DNA of 60,000 bases from Nematostella vectensis (lineage: Eukaryota > Cnidaria > Anthozoa > Actiniaria > Edwardsiidae): contig NC_064041.1 of the NCBI RefSeq assembly GCF_932526225.1, positions 14,046,951 through 14,106,950 of the forward strand. The letters are read 5' to 3'. The notes below the pieces were generated by a model, which was not told where the DNA came from, made no database searches, and saw nothing but the letters and a program-made list of their open reading frames with translations. This document shows, piece by piece, positions 1-11,241 of the stretch. A program made the translations under genes and the position numbers. The number at the start of each line of letters is the position of its first letter. Position 1 is the stretch's first letter.

Positions 1-72
1 GGTAAACCGGCAAGCATGTACCCAGACAGGGTAAACCGGTAAGCATGTACCCAGACAGGGTAAACCGGTAAG
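1..72 (+). repeat. 29-bp tandem repeat copied from a metX exon end plus donor
   Basis: About 2.5 units of 29 bp. Each reads as metX coding sequence for MYPDRVNR followed by a splice donor (CCG|gtaagc). The phase fits the next exon at 504, which supplies the last base of the Arg codon and then MVTIS. The first visible unit has gcaagc in place of gtaagc. The array runs off the left edge, so the true exon copy is either outside the window or the first GC-donor copy. Confidence 0.75.
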
Positions 73-3000
73 CTCTCCACAAAACGCGCCACTCAGAACA
101 TTCTAGAAGGTAAACGGTAAGCGTCTATTACTCACAAAACGCGCCACTCAGAACATTCTAGATGGTAAACGGTAAGCGTCTATTACTCACAAAACGCGCC
201 ACTCAGAACATTCTAGATGGTAAACGGTAAGCGTCTATTACTCACAAAACGCGCCGCTCAGAACATTCTAGGAGGTAAACGGTAAAGTTCGTCCTCCGAC
301 TTACCAACGCGAGCTACCCGCCCCCTTGGAGAGCGTGCATTGTACTGGTTTGAAACCGACCTTTCATGCTCTGTCTCGACCCGCGCAAGAAAGCTACGTG
401 AGATTAGAAAGATGAGTTTTTGGGCCACAGGAACTAAGTGGTACTATGCTTGTCGTCGATGATTATTCACATAATTATAATCGCGGTTGTTCATCTGTTT
501 TAGAATGGTGACAATCTCGGCTTGCGCCCAGTCCCACCCGGCATCCCTCGCGCTACGATACGTGCAGAGGCGCGTTCTGATGAGCGATCCGAACTGGAAC
601 AAAGGGTTTTACTACCACGGCCGCTTCCCTCGACTCGGGATGAAACATGCGCGGTAAGGGCTCATTCGACTCGGGGTGAAATACGCGCGATAGGGACTCG
701 ATTTGGTGTAAAACATGCGCGGTAAGGGCTCATTTGACTCGGGATGAAACATGCGCGGTAAGGGCTCATTCGACTCGTGATGAAACATGCACGGTAAGGG
801 CTCATTCGACTCGGGATGAAACATGCGCGGTAAGGGCTCATTCGACAAGTGATGAAACATGCGCGGTAAGGGCTCATTCGACTCGGTGTAAAACATGCGC
901 GGTAAGGGCTCATTCGACTCGGCGTGAAATACACGCGATAAGGGCTCGATTCGGGATGAAACATGCGCGGTAAGGGCTCATTCGACTCGGGGTGAAATAC
1001 GCGCGATAGGGACTCGATTTGGTGTAAAACATGCGCGGTAAGGGCTCATTTGACTCGGGATGAAACATGCGCGGTAAGGGCTCATTCGACTCGTGATGAA
1101 ACATGCACGGTAAGGGCTCATTCGACTCGGGATGAAACATGCGCGGTAAGGGCTCATTCGACAAGTGATGAAACATGCGCGGTAAGGGCTCATTCGACTC
1201 GGTGTAAAACATGCGCGGTAAGGGCTCATTCGACTCGGCGTGAAATACACGCGATAAGGGCTCGATTCGGGATGAGACATGCGCGATAAGGCAGGGGTTT
1301 TATTAGGCCCCGGCGGCCGGCGGATGCGCCGGCTATTTCCCTCCGAGCGCCGGCTACTTTTTTTAAAAAAAGATTCGACTTAAGTTTTATTTGAACTAAA
1401 ATGATAAAATAGCTTCAACCCCCTACTTATCAATCTCCACCGCCTACTCTGAAAGTTAATGAAAGCCCTTAAAGGGTGTAAAACATGCGCGGTAAGGGCT
1501 CATTCGACTCGTGATGAAACATGCGCGGTAAGGGCTCATTCGACTCGGGATGAAACATGCGCGGTAAGGGCTCATTCGACAAGTGATGAAACATGCGCGG
1601 TAAGGGCTCATTCGACTCGGTGTAAAACATGCGCGGTAAGGGCTCATTCGACTCGGCGTGAAATACACGCGATAAGGGCTCGATTCGGGATGAGACATGC
1701 GCGGTAAGGCAGGGGTTTTATTAGGCGCCGGCTATTTCCCTCCGAGCGCCGGCTACTTTTTTTTAAAAAAAGATTCGACTTAAGTTTTATTTGAACTAAA
1801 TTGATAAAATAGCTTCAACCCCCTACTTATCAATCACCACCGCCTACTCTGAAAGTTAATGAAAGCCCTTAAAGGGTGTAAAACATGCGCGGTAAGGGCT
1901 CATGCGACTCGTGATGAAACATGCGCGGTAAGGGCTCATTCGACAAGTGATGAAACATGCGCGGTAAGGGCTCATTCGACTCGGGATGAAACATGCGCGG
2001 TAAGGGCTCATTCGACAAGTGATGAAACATGCGCGGTAAGGGCTCATTCGATTCGGTGTAAAACATGCGCGGTAAGGGCTCATTCGACTCGGCGTGAAAT
2101 ACACGCGATAAGGGCTCGATTCGGGATGAGACATGCGCGATAAGGCAGGGGTTTTATTAGGCCCCGGCGGCCGGCGGATGCGCCGGCTATTTCCCTCCGA
2201 GCGCCGGCTACTTTTTTTTAAAAAAAAGATTCGACTTAAGTTTTATTTGAACTAAAATGATAAAATAGCTTCAACCCCCTACTTATCAATCTCCACCGCC
2301 TACTCTGAAAGTTAAGGAAAGCCCTCAAAGGGTGTAAAACATGCGCGGTAAGGGCTCATGCGACTCGGCGTAAGATATGCGCGGTAAGGGCTCATGCGAC
2401 TCGGCGTAAGATATGCGCGGTAAGGGCTCATGCGACTCGGCGTAAGATATGCGCGGTAAGGGCTCATGCGACTCGGCGTAAGATATGCGCGGTAAGGGCT
2501 CATGCGACTCGGCGTAAGATATGCGCGGTAAGGGCTCATGCGACTCGGCGTAAGATATGCGCGGTAAGGGCTCATGCGACTCGGCGTAAGATATGCGCGG
2601 TAAGGGCTCATGCGACTCGGCGTAAGATATGCGCGGTAAGGGCTCATGCGACTCGGCGTAAGATATGCGCGGTAAGGGCTCATGCGACTAGGCGTAAGAT
2701 ATGCGCGGTAAGGGCTCATGCGACTAGGCGTAAGATATGCGCGGTAAGGGCTCATGCGACTAGGCGTAAGATATGCGCGGTAAGGGCTCATGCGACTAGG
2801 CGTAAGATATGCGCGGTAAGGGCTCGCCTCGAGATGAAACACGCGCGGTAAAAGCAAGAGCGACACCGCTTGAGCTCACCCGGGATTAAAAAGAATGGTA
2901 GGGATCTTGGGAAGAATCGTCAAAATAATTGAATGTGTCTAGCATAGTCGAGGCTAAGAGCACTATATCTGATGGTATGCAACATAGGCGTATCCTTATT

Positions 3001-6000
3001 AATTTTATCTTGACTTAACAGCGAGGTTGCTACGATAACGTACCGAAGTGGTCCCGAGTGGGAAGAGAGGTTTGGTCGTAAGCGTATCGACCATACCAAG
3101 CCAATCAGGCCGAGCTTTTGCCCTGAATTCGAGATCGAAAGCTATTTAGACTATCAGGTAGGTACTTGATGCGACAAAGTCGACAGGGTGGGAATAGGGT
3201 AGAAAATATACATAATACACATAGACGGCGAAATTATTTGAAGGAGAGTAAAATATATATTATGAACATGGACAGATCAAACATTGATTTAGCTTTTTTA
3301 AAATAATAATTGCCATACGATTAGTGAAGCCCACTCATGTTACTGCTATCCACAGGAAACTCAAAAAGGTTCTTTTGAGGTCCGAAGAAGTCAGTATCAA
3401 TCAAAATTCAGATAAATCTAATGTGTGATGAAATGATGGTTAAATAAAGAAAAAATGTAACTAAAGAGATTGTAAAGGAAAAAAAAAGTAGTGAAAAAAG
3501 TTGAAAAACAATTATCACTTGAGCGAGGATCGAACTAGGACAGCATGGGACCAAGAGAGAGAGAGAGAGAGAGAAAAAATAGACCATACATCCAGACGTC
3601 CGCTGAATCACCGTATGGCAGCTAAAGCTTTACGGCTAGGCTGGAGATTTCGGCCCCAACACCGCTATCTAGCGAACTGTGTAACACACAGGTACCGAGG
3701 CACAAGCGCATTAATAGGGAGGCAATAGCCAGGTTCCTAGCCCTTAAGACCTAAGTCTTATACGGTTACGCCACACACAGCTCGCTCTGACGTAGGGTGA
3801 AAAATATTGGGGCCTATCCGAGCGCCTTTGGTCTCTTGGGAGGGACTATCCTATAGCAGCGGTGCGATCGTCATGCACGTGAAAATGTGTTTAAAAGACA
3901 ACAAAGGTCAACTAATACAACACGAACTTTGTTTCACGAAGGTTATTTGATAACCGGACATAAGCAGTTATTTTTTAGTTATGGCCCTCTCCTTATTTAT
4001 TACATTCCAATCGAATCCGATAAAAAAACGGGAGGCAGTGGTGATTAAAATGTACAACTTAAACAACACTTCTATGTCACTCCACAAGTCCTATGAGGCA
4101 AGATGTAAGCACTCAGTCGCTAATTAAATATATTCAATGTTTCAGGGAGACAGTTTTTGCGTAAAATATGATCCCAACTCATTCCTCTATATCTCCAAGG
4201 TGAGAACATTCTAAATTGCGTTTGATCATGATTTCTAAAGTAAGTAGAACTCGCACTCTCAGGGGCTTATCTAACTTTTCGCTAATGGGGGGAGGGGCTG
4301 GGGTTGGATGAGTGTCAAAGGGGGGGCGGAGGGGGTAATTATTTTTTGCTACATGTGGCTTCCTGGAATCTGAAAGGGTGTGGGGGGGTTAAACCCCCTA
4401 AACCCTCCACCTAAATTCACTACTGACTATATTATTGGTGTTTCTATTTGCATCAGGCAATGGACCTATTCGATCTTGGCGAGGGTTTTGATTCTTTGCA
4501 AGACGGAGTGGCGCGAATCGTCTGCCCTACTCTGGTAAGTATCTGGTCTTCTGTTTGTTGAAAGGAAGTAAGCCGTTTTTTGCCTCCTCGTAACGTTTTC
4601 ATGCTGTCTTGCATATCTAGGTCCTTGGAGTTCAGTCGGATGTCCTCTTCCCTGTGACGCAGCAGCGAGAGATAGAGCATCTACTGAGAGAGGCTGGTAT
4701 GTAAAACTGGGCGGGTGGGGTGGGGTAGGGTAGGGTACGGTAGTGTAGGGTGGGGTAGTGTGGTGTAGCGTAGGGTAGGGTGGGGTAGAGTAGGGTGGGG
4801 AAGCATAGGGTAGGGTACGGTAGGGTAGGGCAGGGCAGGGTAGGATAGGGTGAGGTGAGGTGGGGTGGGGTAGGGTAGGGTAGGGTGGGGTAGGGTAGGG
4901 TGGGGTAGGGTAGGGTGGGGTAGAGTAGGGTGGGGAAGCATAGGGTAGGGTACGGTAGGATAGGATGGGGTGGGGTAGGGCGGGGTGGAGTAGGGTAGGG
5001 TGAGGTACGGTAGGGTAGGGTAGTGTAGGGTAGGGTAGGGTAGGATGGGGTGGGGTGAGGTGGGGTAGGGTGGGGTGGGGTAGGGTAGGGTGGGGTAGAG
5101 TAGGGTGGGGAAGCATAGGGTAGGGTAGGATGGGGTGGGGTGAGGTGGGGTAGGGTAGGGTAGGGTGGGGTGGGGTGGGGTGGGGTAGGGTAGGGTTGGG
5201 GTGGGGTTGTTTAATGTAGAGAAAACCTTAAGGCAGAGTATTGCAATACAGGATGGGAGCAGACTGGTAAATGGGGTAAATCTAGGGCTAGGGCTAGCTG
5301 GATATGGGAACACCTTCTGATAAGTATTTGTGCATAATTAGCTCAGTAAAGGAGGGGGACGTGAAGGTAAAAACTAGTGTAATGTAGGGTAATGCAGGGT
5401 ATTGGAAAGTGTTTTGAGAAGATGCTTTCTAAAGTGAACCTAGGGGATGGGGAAGGGATGGGATAGACTGTAGACTGTAGCATTATGGCAAATACTGATA
5501 GAGGCCATCACATTATAACCCTAGGGGAGGGGGGAAGGTGAAGAAGATTCTATACCTTCTAATGCTTTACTTTTTTTGGACAGGAAACCATAGTGTAACA
5601 TATTACGAGCTTCCATCCATATATGGGCATGACACATTTCTTCTAGATGTAGTGGCTGTGGGTGCCTCTGTCAAGGTAAAGATCATACTACACTACATTA
5701 TCAGCTACATCAGACTACACTACATAATCAGCTACACCAGACTACACTACATAATCAGCTACACCAGACTACACTACATTATCAGCTACACCAGACTACA
5801 CTACATAATCAGCTACATCAGACTACACTACATAATCAGCTACATTAGACTACACTACATTATCATCTACACCAGACTACACTACATTATCAGCTACATC
5901 AGACTACACTACATTATCAGCTACACCAGACTACATTACATTATCAGCTACATTAGACTACACTACATAATCAGCTACACCAGACTACACTACATTATCA

Positions 6001-8889
6001 GCTACACCAGACTACACTACATAATCAGCTACATCACACTACACTACATTATCAGCTACATCAGACTACACTACATTATCAGCTACACCAGACTACAATA
6101 CATTATCAGCTACATCAGACTACACTACATTATCAGCTACATCAGACTACACTACATAATCAGCTACATTAGACTACACTACATTATCAGCTACACCAGA
6201 CTACACTACATAATCAGCTACATCAGACTACACTACATAATCAGCTACATCAGACTACACTACATTATCAGCTACACCAGACTACACTACATTATCAGCT
6301 ACATCAGACTACACTACATTATCAGCTACATCAGACTACACTACATTATCAGCTACATTAGACTACACTACATAATCAGCTACACCAGACTACACTACAT
6401 AATCAGCTACATTAGACTACACTACATAATCAGCTACATTAGACTACACTACATTATCAGCTACATCAGACTACACTACATTATCAGCTACATTAGACTA
6501 CACTACATAATCAGCTACACCAGACTACACTACATAATCAGCTACATCAGACTACACTACATAATCAGCTACATCAGACTACACTACATAATCAGCTACA
6601 TTAGACTACACTACATAATCAGCTACATCAGACTACACTACATAATCAGCTACATCGGACTACACTACATAATCAGCTACATCGGACTACACTACATAAT
6701 CAGCTACATCAGACTACACTACATAATCAGCTACATCAGACTACACTACATAATCAGCTACATTAGACTACACTACATAATCAGCTACATCAGACTACAC
6801 TACATAATCAGCTACATCAGACTACACTACATAATCAGCTACATCAGACTACACTACATAATCAGCTACATCAGACAACAACATAATCAGCTACATTAGA
6901 CTACACTACATAATCAGCTACATCAGACTACACTACATAATCAGCTACATCAGACTACATTACATAATCAGCTACATCAGACTACACTACATAATCAGCT
7001 ACATCAGACTACACTACACAATCAGCTACATCAGACTACACTACATAATCAGCTACATTAGACTACACTACATAATCAGCTACACCAGACTACACTACAT
7101 AATCAGCTACACCAGACTACACTACATAATCAGCTACATCAGACTACACTACATTATCAGCTACATCAGACTACACTACATAATCAGCTACATTAGACTA
7201 CAATACAGAATCAGCTACATTAGACTACAATACATAACAATACATAATCAGCTACATTAGACTACAATACATAATCAGCTACATTAGACTACACTACATA
7301 ATCAGCTTCATTAGACTACACTACATTATCAGCTACATCAGACTACACTACATAATCAGCTACATTAGACTACAATACATAATCAGCTACATTAGACTAC
7401 ACTACATAATCAGCTACATTAGACTACACTACATAATCAGCTACATTAGACTACACTACATAATCAGCTACATTAGACTACACTACATAATCAGCTACAT
7501 TATACTACACTACATTATCAGCTACATCAGACTACACTACATAATCAGCTACATTAGACTACACTACATTATCAGCTACATCAGACTACACTACATAATC
7601 AGCTACATCAGACTACACTACATAATCAGCTACATTTGACTACACTACATTATCAGCTACATCAGACTTCACTACATAATCAGCTACATTAGACTACACT
7701 ACATTATCAGCTACATCAGACTACACTACATAATCAGCTACATTAGACTACACTACATAATTAGCTACATCAGACTACACTACATAATCAGCTACATTAG
7801 ACTACACTACATAATCAGCTACATCAGACTACACTACATAATCAGCTACATTAGACTACACTACATTTTCAGCTACATTAGACTACACTACATTATCAGC
7901 TACATCAGACTACACTAAAATCAGCTACATCAGACTACAATACATAATCAACTACATTAGAATACACTACATTATCAGCTACATCAGACTACAATACATA
8001 ATCAGCTACATCAGACAACACTACATAATCAGCTAGATCAGACAACACTACATAATCAGCTACATCAGACTACACTACATTATTAGCTACATCAGACTAC
8101 ACTACATTATCAGCTACATCAGACTACAATACATAATCAGCTACATCAGACAACACTACATAATCAGCTACATCAGACTACAATCCATAATCAGCTACAC
8201 CAGACTACACTACATTATCAGCTACATCAGACTACACTACATTATCAGCTACATCAGACTACACTACATTATCAGCTACATCAGACTACACTACATTATC
8301 AGCTACATCAGACTACACTACATAATCAGCTACATCAGACTACACTACATTATCAGCTACATCAGACTACACTATGTTATCAGCTACACCAGACTACACT
8401 ACATAATCAGCTACATCAGACTACACTGCATTATCAGCTACATCAGACTACACTGCATAATCAGCTACATCAGACTACACTACATAATCAGCTACATCAG
8501 ACTACACTACATAATCAGCTACACCAGACTACACTACATAATCAGCTACATCTGACTACACTACATAATTAGCTACATCTGACTACACTACATAATCAGC
8601 TACATCAGACTAGACTACATAATCAGCTACATCAGACTACACTACATAATCAGCTACACCAGACTAGACTACATAATCAGCTACACCAGACTACAATACA
8701 TTATCAGCTACATCAGCGGAATCACAATTTAACAACACTGACAATATCAAATATGACACCAGCATACCCAAACCTCTTAGAACCAACTCCAAGGTGTGTA
8801 AAATTTTCAAGTAATGCTATTGTGATTCTCCACAGGGACATTTAGAAACCGACCTAAAGCTCAATGGCAAGAACAGGAAAAAGAGATGA
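1..8889 (+). CDS. metX: homoserine O-acetyltransferase (MetX), 3' portion, 7 exons
   Basis: MetX is an alpha/beta hydrolase that acetylates homoserine from acetyl-CoA, an early step of methionine synthesis. Exons assembled by phase are 504-653, 3022-3157, 4146-4199, 4457-4534, 4621-4696, 5584-5675 and 8836-8889 (TGA). All junctions are AG..GT and every phase joins correctly. Visible family motifs are [41 protein letters not shown] then [18 protein letters not shown], the catalytic Asp in GVQSDVLFP, and the catalytic His in YGHDTFLLD. The nucleophile-Ser motif (GGSMGG) and the N-terminus lie left of the window. About 213 residues are present. The exon ahead of 504 probably ends in MYPDRVNR, copies of which fill bases 1-72. 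The spliceosomal introns argue for a real animal gene, not bacterial contamination. The stop sits 18 codons into the last exon, after a basic tail. Most introns hold minisatellites. Confidence 0.88.
76..290 (+). repeat. 55-bp tandem repeat with embedded donor-like motif
   Basis: Four units with a 55-bp period (matching starts at 131, 186 and 241). Each contains ggtaaacggtaagc, which closely resembles the donor end of the adjacent 29-bp array, followed by unrelated sequence containing aaaacgcgcc and agaacattctag. It looks like a second-generation expansion that captured part of the first array. From 291 to 503 I see only unique intron sequence. Confidence 0.7.
654..2860 (+). repeat. 36-bp minisatellite made of metX exon end plus 5' splice site, in four blocks
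   Basis: About 45 units of 36 bp, starting directly at the 3' end of the exon 504-653. The unit repeats the last exon codons (LGMKHAR, ATGAAACATGCGCG) and the donor gtaagg, then about a dozen further bases. The four blocks lie at about 630-1290, 1478-1707, 1878-2143 and 2333-2860. The first block holds a 316-bp internal duplication. A spacer of about 190 bp rich in CCGGC, followed by a T/A run, separates the blocks and recurs three times. The last block is nearly uniform (changed exon part, AAGATATGCGCG, with the donor kept). Reading past the true donor gives CGG TAA, an immediate in-frame stop. Confidence 0.9.
3158..4145 (+). other. metX intron, mostly unique sequence with a short (AG)n tract
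   Basis: This intron joins the exon ending SYLDYQ to the exon GDSFCVKYD. It holds an (AG)n run at 3554-3574 and otherwise unremarkable AT-rich DNA. A tRNA-like B-box match near 3527 on the - strand is too isolated to call a tRNA or SINE. Confidence 0.6.
4200..4456 (+). other. metX intron with G-rich tracts
   Basis: A short intron with runs of G between about 4287 and 4392 and no repeat unit or gene. Its acceptor is catcag just before AMDLFD. Confidence 0.5.
4703..5212 (+). repeat. GGGTA/GGGGT pentamer array in a metX intron
   Basis: About 500 bp of tagggt and ggggt pentamers between the metX exons ending 4696 and starting 5584. Longer blocks around ggggaagcatagggt recur near 4798, 4933 and 5108, so there is a higher-order period of about 135-175 bp. 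The open frames on the - strand (Pro/Tyr/Thr/Leu-rich) are low-complexity artefacts. The G-run density gives strong G-quadruplex potential on the coding strand. Confidence 0.85.
5686..8715 (+). repeat. 27-bp minisatellite filling the last metX intron
   Basis: About 110 copies of a 27-bp unit (core cataatcagctacatcagac with tta/taa and cca/tca/tta variants) occupy nearly all of the 3.16-kb intron between the exons ending VVAVGASVK and starting GHLETD. The long open frame across it arises because 27 is a multiple of three. Unlike the other large arrays, this unit does not copy the adjacent exon or donor. It does contain repeated YAG trinucleotides. Confidence 0.9.
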
Positions 8890-8989
8890 ATGTTATATCT
8901 TCGGGATAATGAAAACGTGCACTTGCTTTACATACAATGTAAGCACATAGTACAGTCAACTGTGACTATAACATACATCCTTAGGACCA

Positions 8990-10345
8990 TTTCGATTACT
9001 GACACCCTGGTGACCCTTTCGATTACGGACATCCTGGTGACCCTCTCTATTACGGTCACCCTCGTGACCCTCTCTATTACGGACACCCTGGTGACCCTTT
9101 CGATTACGGACACCCTGGTGACCCTCTCTATTACGGTCACCCTTGTGACCCTCTCTATTATGCACCCTCGTGACCCTCTCTATTACGGTCACCCTCGTGA
9201 CCCTCTCTATTACGGTCACCCTCGTGACCCTCTCTATTATGCACCCTCGTGACCCTCTCTTTTACGGACACCCTCGTGACCCTCTCTATTATGGTCACCC
9301 TCGTGACCCTCTCTATTACGGTCACCCTCGTGACCCTCTCTATTACGGTCACCCTCGTGACCCTCTTTATTATGCACCCTCGTGACCCTTTCGATTACGG
9401 ACACCCTGGTGACCCTCTCTATTACGGTCACCCTCGTGACCCTCTCTTTTACGGACACCCTTGTGACCCTCTCTATTATGGTCACCCTCGTGACCCTCTC
9501 TATTACGGTCACCCTCGTGACCCTCTCTATTACGGTCACCCTCGTGACCCTCTCTATTGTGGTCACCCTCGTGACCCTCTCTATTACGGTCACCCTTGTG
9601 ACCCTCTCTATTATGGACACCCTGGTAACCCTCTCTATTATGGTCATCCTCAAGACCCTCTTTATTACGGTCACCCTCGTGACCCTCTCTATTATGGACA
9701 CCCTGGTGACCCTCTCTATTACGGTCACCCTCGTGACCCTCTCTATTATGGTCACCCTCGTGACCCTCTCTATTATGGACACACTCGTGACCCTCTATTA
9801 TGGTCACCCTCGTGACCCTCTCTATTACGGTCACCCTCGTGACCCTCTCTATTACAGACACCCTCGTGACCCTCTCTATTACGGACACCCTCGTGACCCT
9901 CTCTATTACGGACACCCTCGTGACCCTCTCTATTACGGTCACCCTCGTGACCCTCTCTATTAGGGTCATCCTCGTGACCCTCTCTATTACGGACACCCTC
10001 GTGACCCTCTCTATTACGGTCACCCTCGTGACCCTCTCTATTATGGTCATCCTCGTGACCCTCTCTATTACGGACACCCTCGTGACCCTCTCTATTACGG
10101 TCACCCTCGTGACCCTCTCTATTACGGTCACCCTCGTGACCCTCTTTATTATGCACCCTCGTGACCCTTTCGATTACGGACACCCTGGTGACCCTCTCTT
10201 TTACGGTCACCCTCGTGACCCTCTCTATTATGGACAAACTCGTGACCCTCTCTATTATGGTCACCCTTGTGACCCTCTCTATTATGGACACACTCGTGAC
10301 CCTCTCTATTTCGGACACCCTCTGGACCCTCTATAACGGACACCC
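8990..10345. repeat. 27-bp inverted-repeat-containing minisatellite between convergent genes
   Basis: About 50 units of 27 bp (core ggtcaccctcgtgaccctct, then ctattac) with a few 25-bp variants (tgcaccctcgtgacc). Each unit contains the 6-bp arms GGTCAC and GTGACC separated by four bases. Both strands stay open for long stretches because 27 is divisible by three. Neither gene can be shown to encode it. It may lie in the metX 3' UTR if the metX transcript ends near 10650. Confidence 0.88.
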
Positions 10346-11241
10346 TCGCCACCATATTGTTCTATACTTTCAGTTTGCCATCATTTCTACTGGAAGTTAA
10401 ATTATGTAAAATAATCTAACTAAACAAAGTTGTATACTTTTTTCACCGAATTAAAAAAACATGTTGCAATGGCAACCCTTCCCCTCCCCCCCCCCCCCCA
10501 CATCAACCAACGAAAATTCAGCCTTTGCACTTTCTTATTTTCTTGGATGACAAAATAATGATCATAAAGCATGTGATAATTTATGGATTCAGGTTTTATT
10601 TTAGATCAAAACATGCATCAAGACATTTTTTTAAATAAACAAGCATTTGAATAAACCCGTTATAAGCGTGTTATAAGCGTGTGTACACAATCTTATGTTA
10701 GTTGATATAGCTCCCCCCCCTTACAGTTTTTTTATAGTTTTGTTACATTTTGAGAAGAATAATTTGTAAGTTGATTATTTTTAAAAATAATTTAAGATAT
10801 TTTGCATGCTTAGTGATTATACAAGCGTTACTGCCAATGGTAAAAAAAATTTCAGGTACCAAAAATAATTTCTAGACTTCGGAAACACACATGACAAAAG
10901 AAATCGTTTTCTAGTTCTACCATCACATATAATGACCACGCCACGAGCGCTACCGTGACCAGCGTAATGAAGCACTTCTCTGCTTCACTGATTGGCTAAG
11001 AGCTTTTGTCAAACAACCCTTCTTTAATCTTATTGGTTAACTTTCTAAAAGCTATATGTGTGGTAATGGTAGCGATCGTGAGCACTTTAAACATTCTTTA
11101 TACACTTATCTTCCTACTGATTTCTTTACAAGCCAATCTTCAAACTGATCTTTTCACAAAATAATCTGACTACTACCCACTCACGAACACACAGCACAAG
11201 GATTCTGCACTCTACAAGTCACATGATCGATGATGATGTAG
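10346..11241. other. AT-rich unique DNA between convergent genes
   Basis: Unique sequence with a poly-C run at 10486-10499. It probably contains the 3' UTRs and polyadenylation sites of both metX (+) and the - strand gene ending at 11242. I see no further coding exon. Confidence 0.5.
10595..10655. terminator. opposed polyadenylation signals
   Basis: AATAAA occurs on + at 10634-10639 and 10650-10655, and on - at 10600-10595. These are the first canonical signals I see downstream of the stop codons of metX and the - strand gene. If used, the two transcripts would overlap at their 3' ends by roughly 100 nt. This is a positional inference only. Confidence 0.3.

Noticed and set aside
1-2860. CRISPR array (regular short repeats)
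   Set aside because: Units are head-to-tail without unique spacers, the host is a eukaryotic intron, and there are no cas genes.
2312-2866. 184-codon - strand frame of [12 protein letters not shown] repeats
   Set aside because: This is the antisense of the 36-bp metX junction array, open because 36 is a multiple of three.
3480-3790. Possible tRNA or tRNA-derived SINE on the - strand (A-box-like TGGCGTAACCG, B-box-like GTTCGATCC)
   Set aside because: The two boxes are over 200 bp apart and no cloverleaf can be drawn.
4466-5313. Pro/Tyr/Thr-rich - strand frames of about 210 codons
   Set aside because: The sequence is a pentamer low-complexity array in an intron and overlaps the true metX exon on the other strand.
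5538-6899. 453-codon open frame of HYIISYIRL repeats
   Set aside because: The frame is a 27-bp satellite inside the last metX intron. Only bases 5584-5675, in another frame, are coding.
9237-10318. Long frames such as ERVTRVTVI or HPRDPLYYG repeats on both strands
   Set aside because: All come from the 27-bp satellite, are open in several frames, have no splice or homology support, and look the same on both strands.
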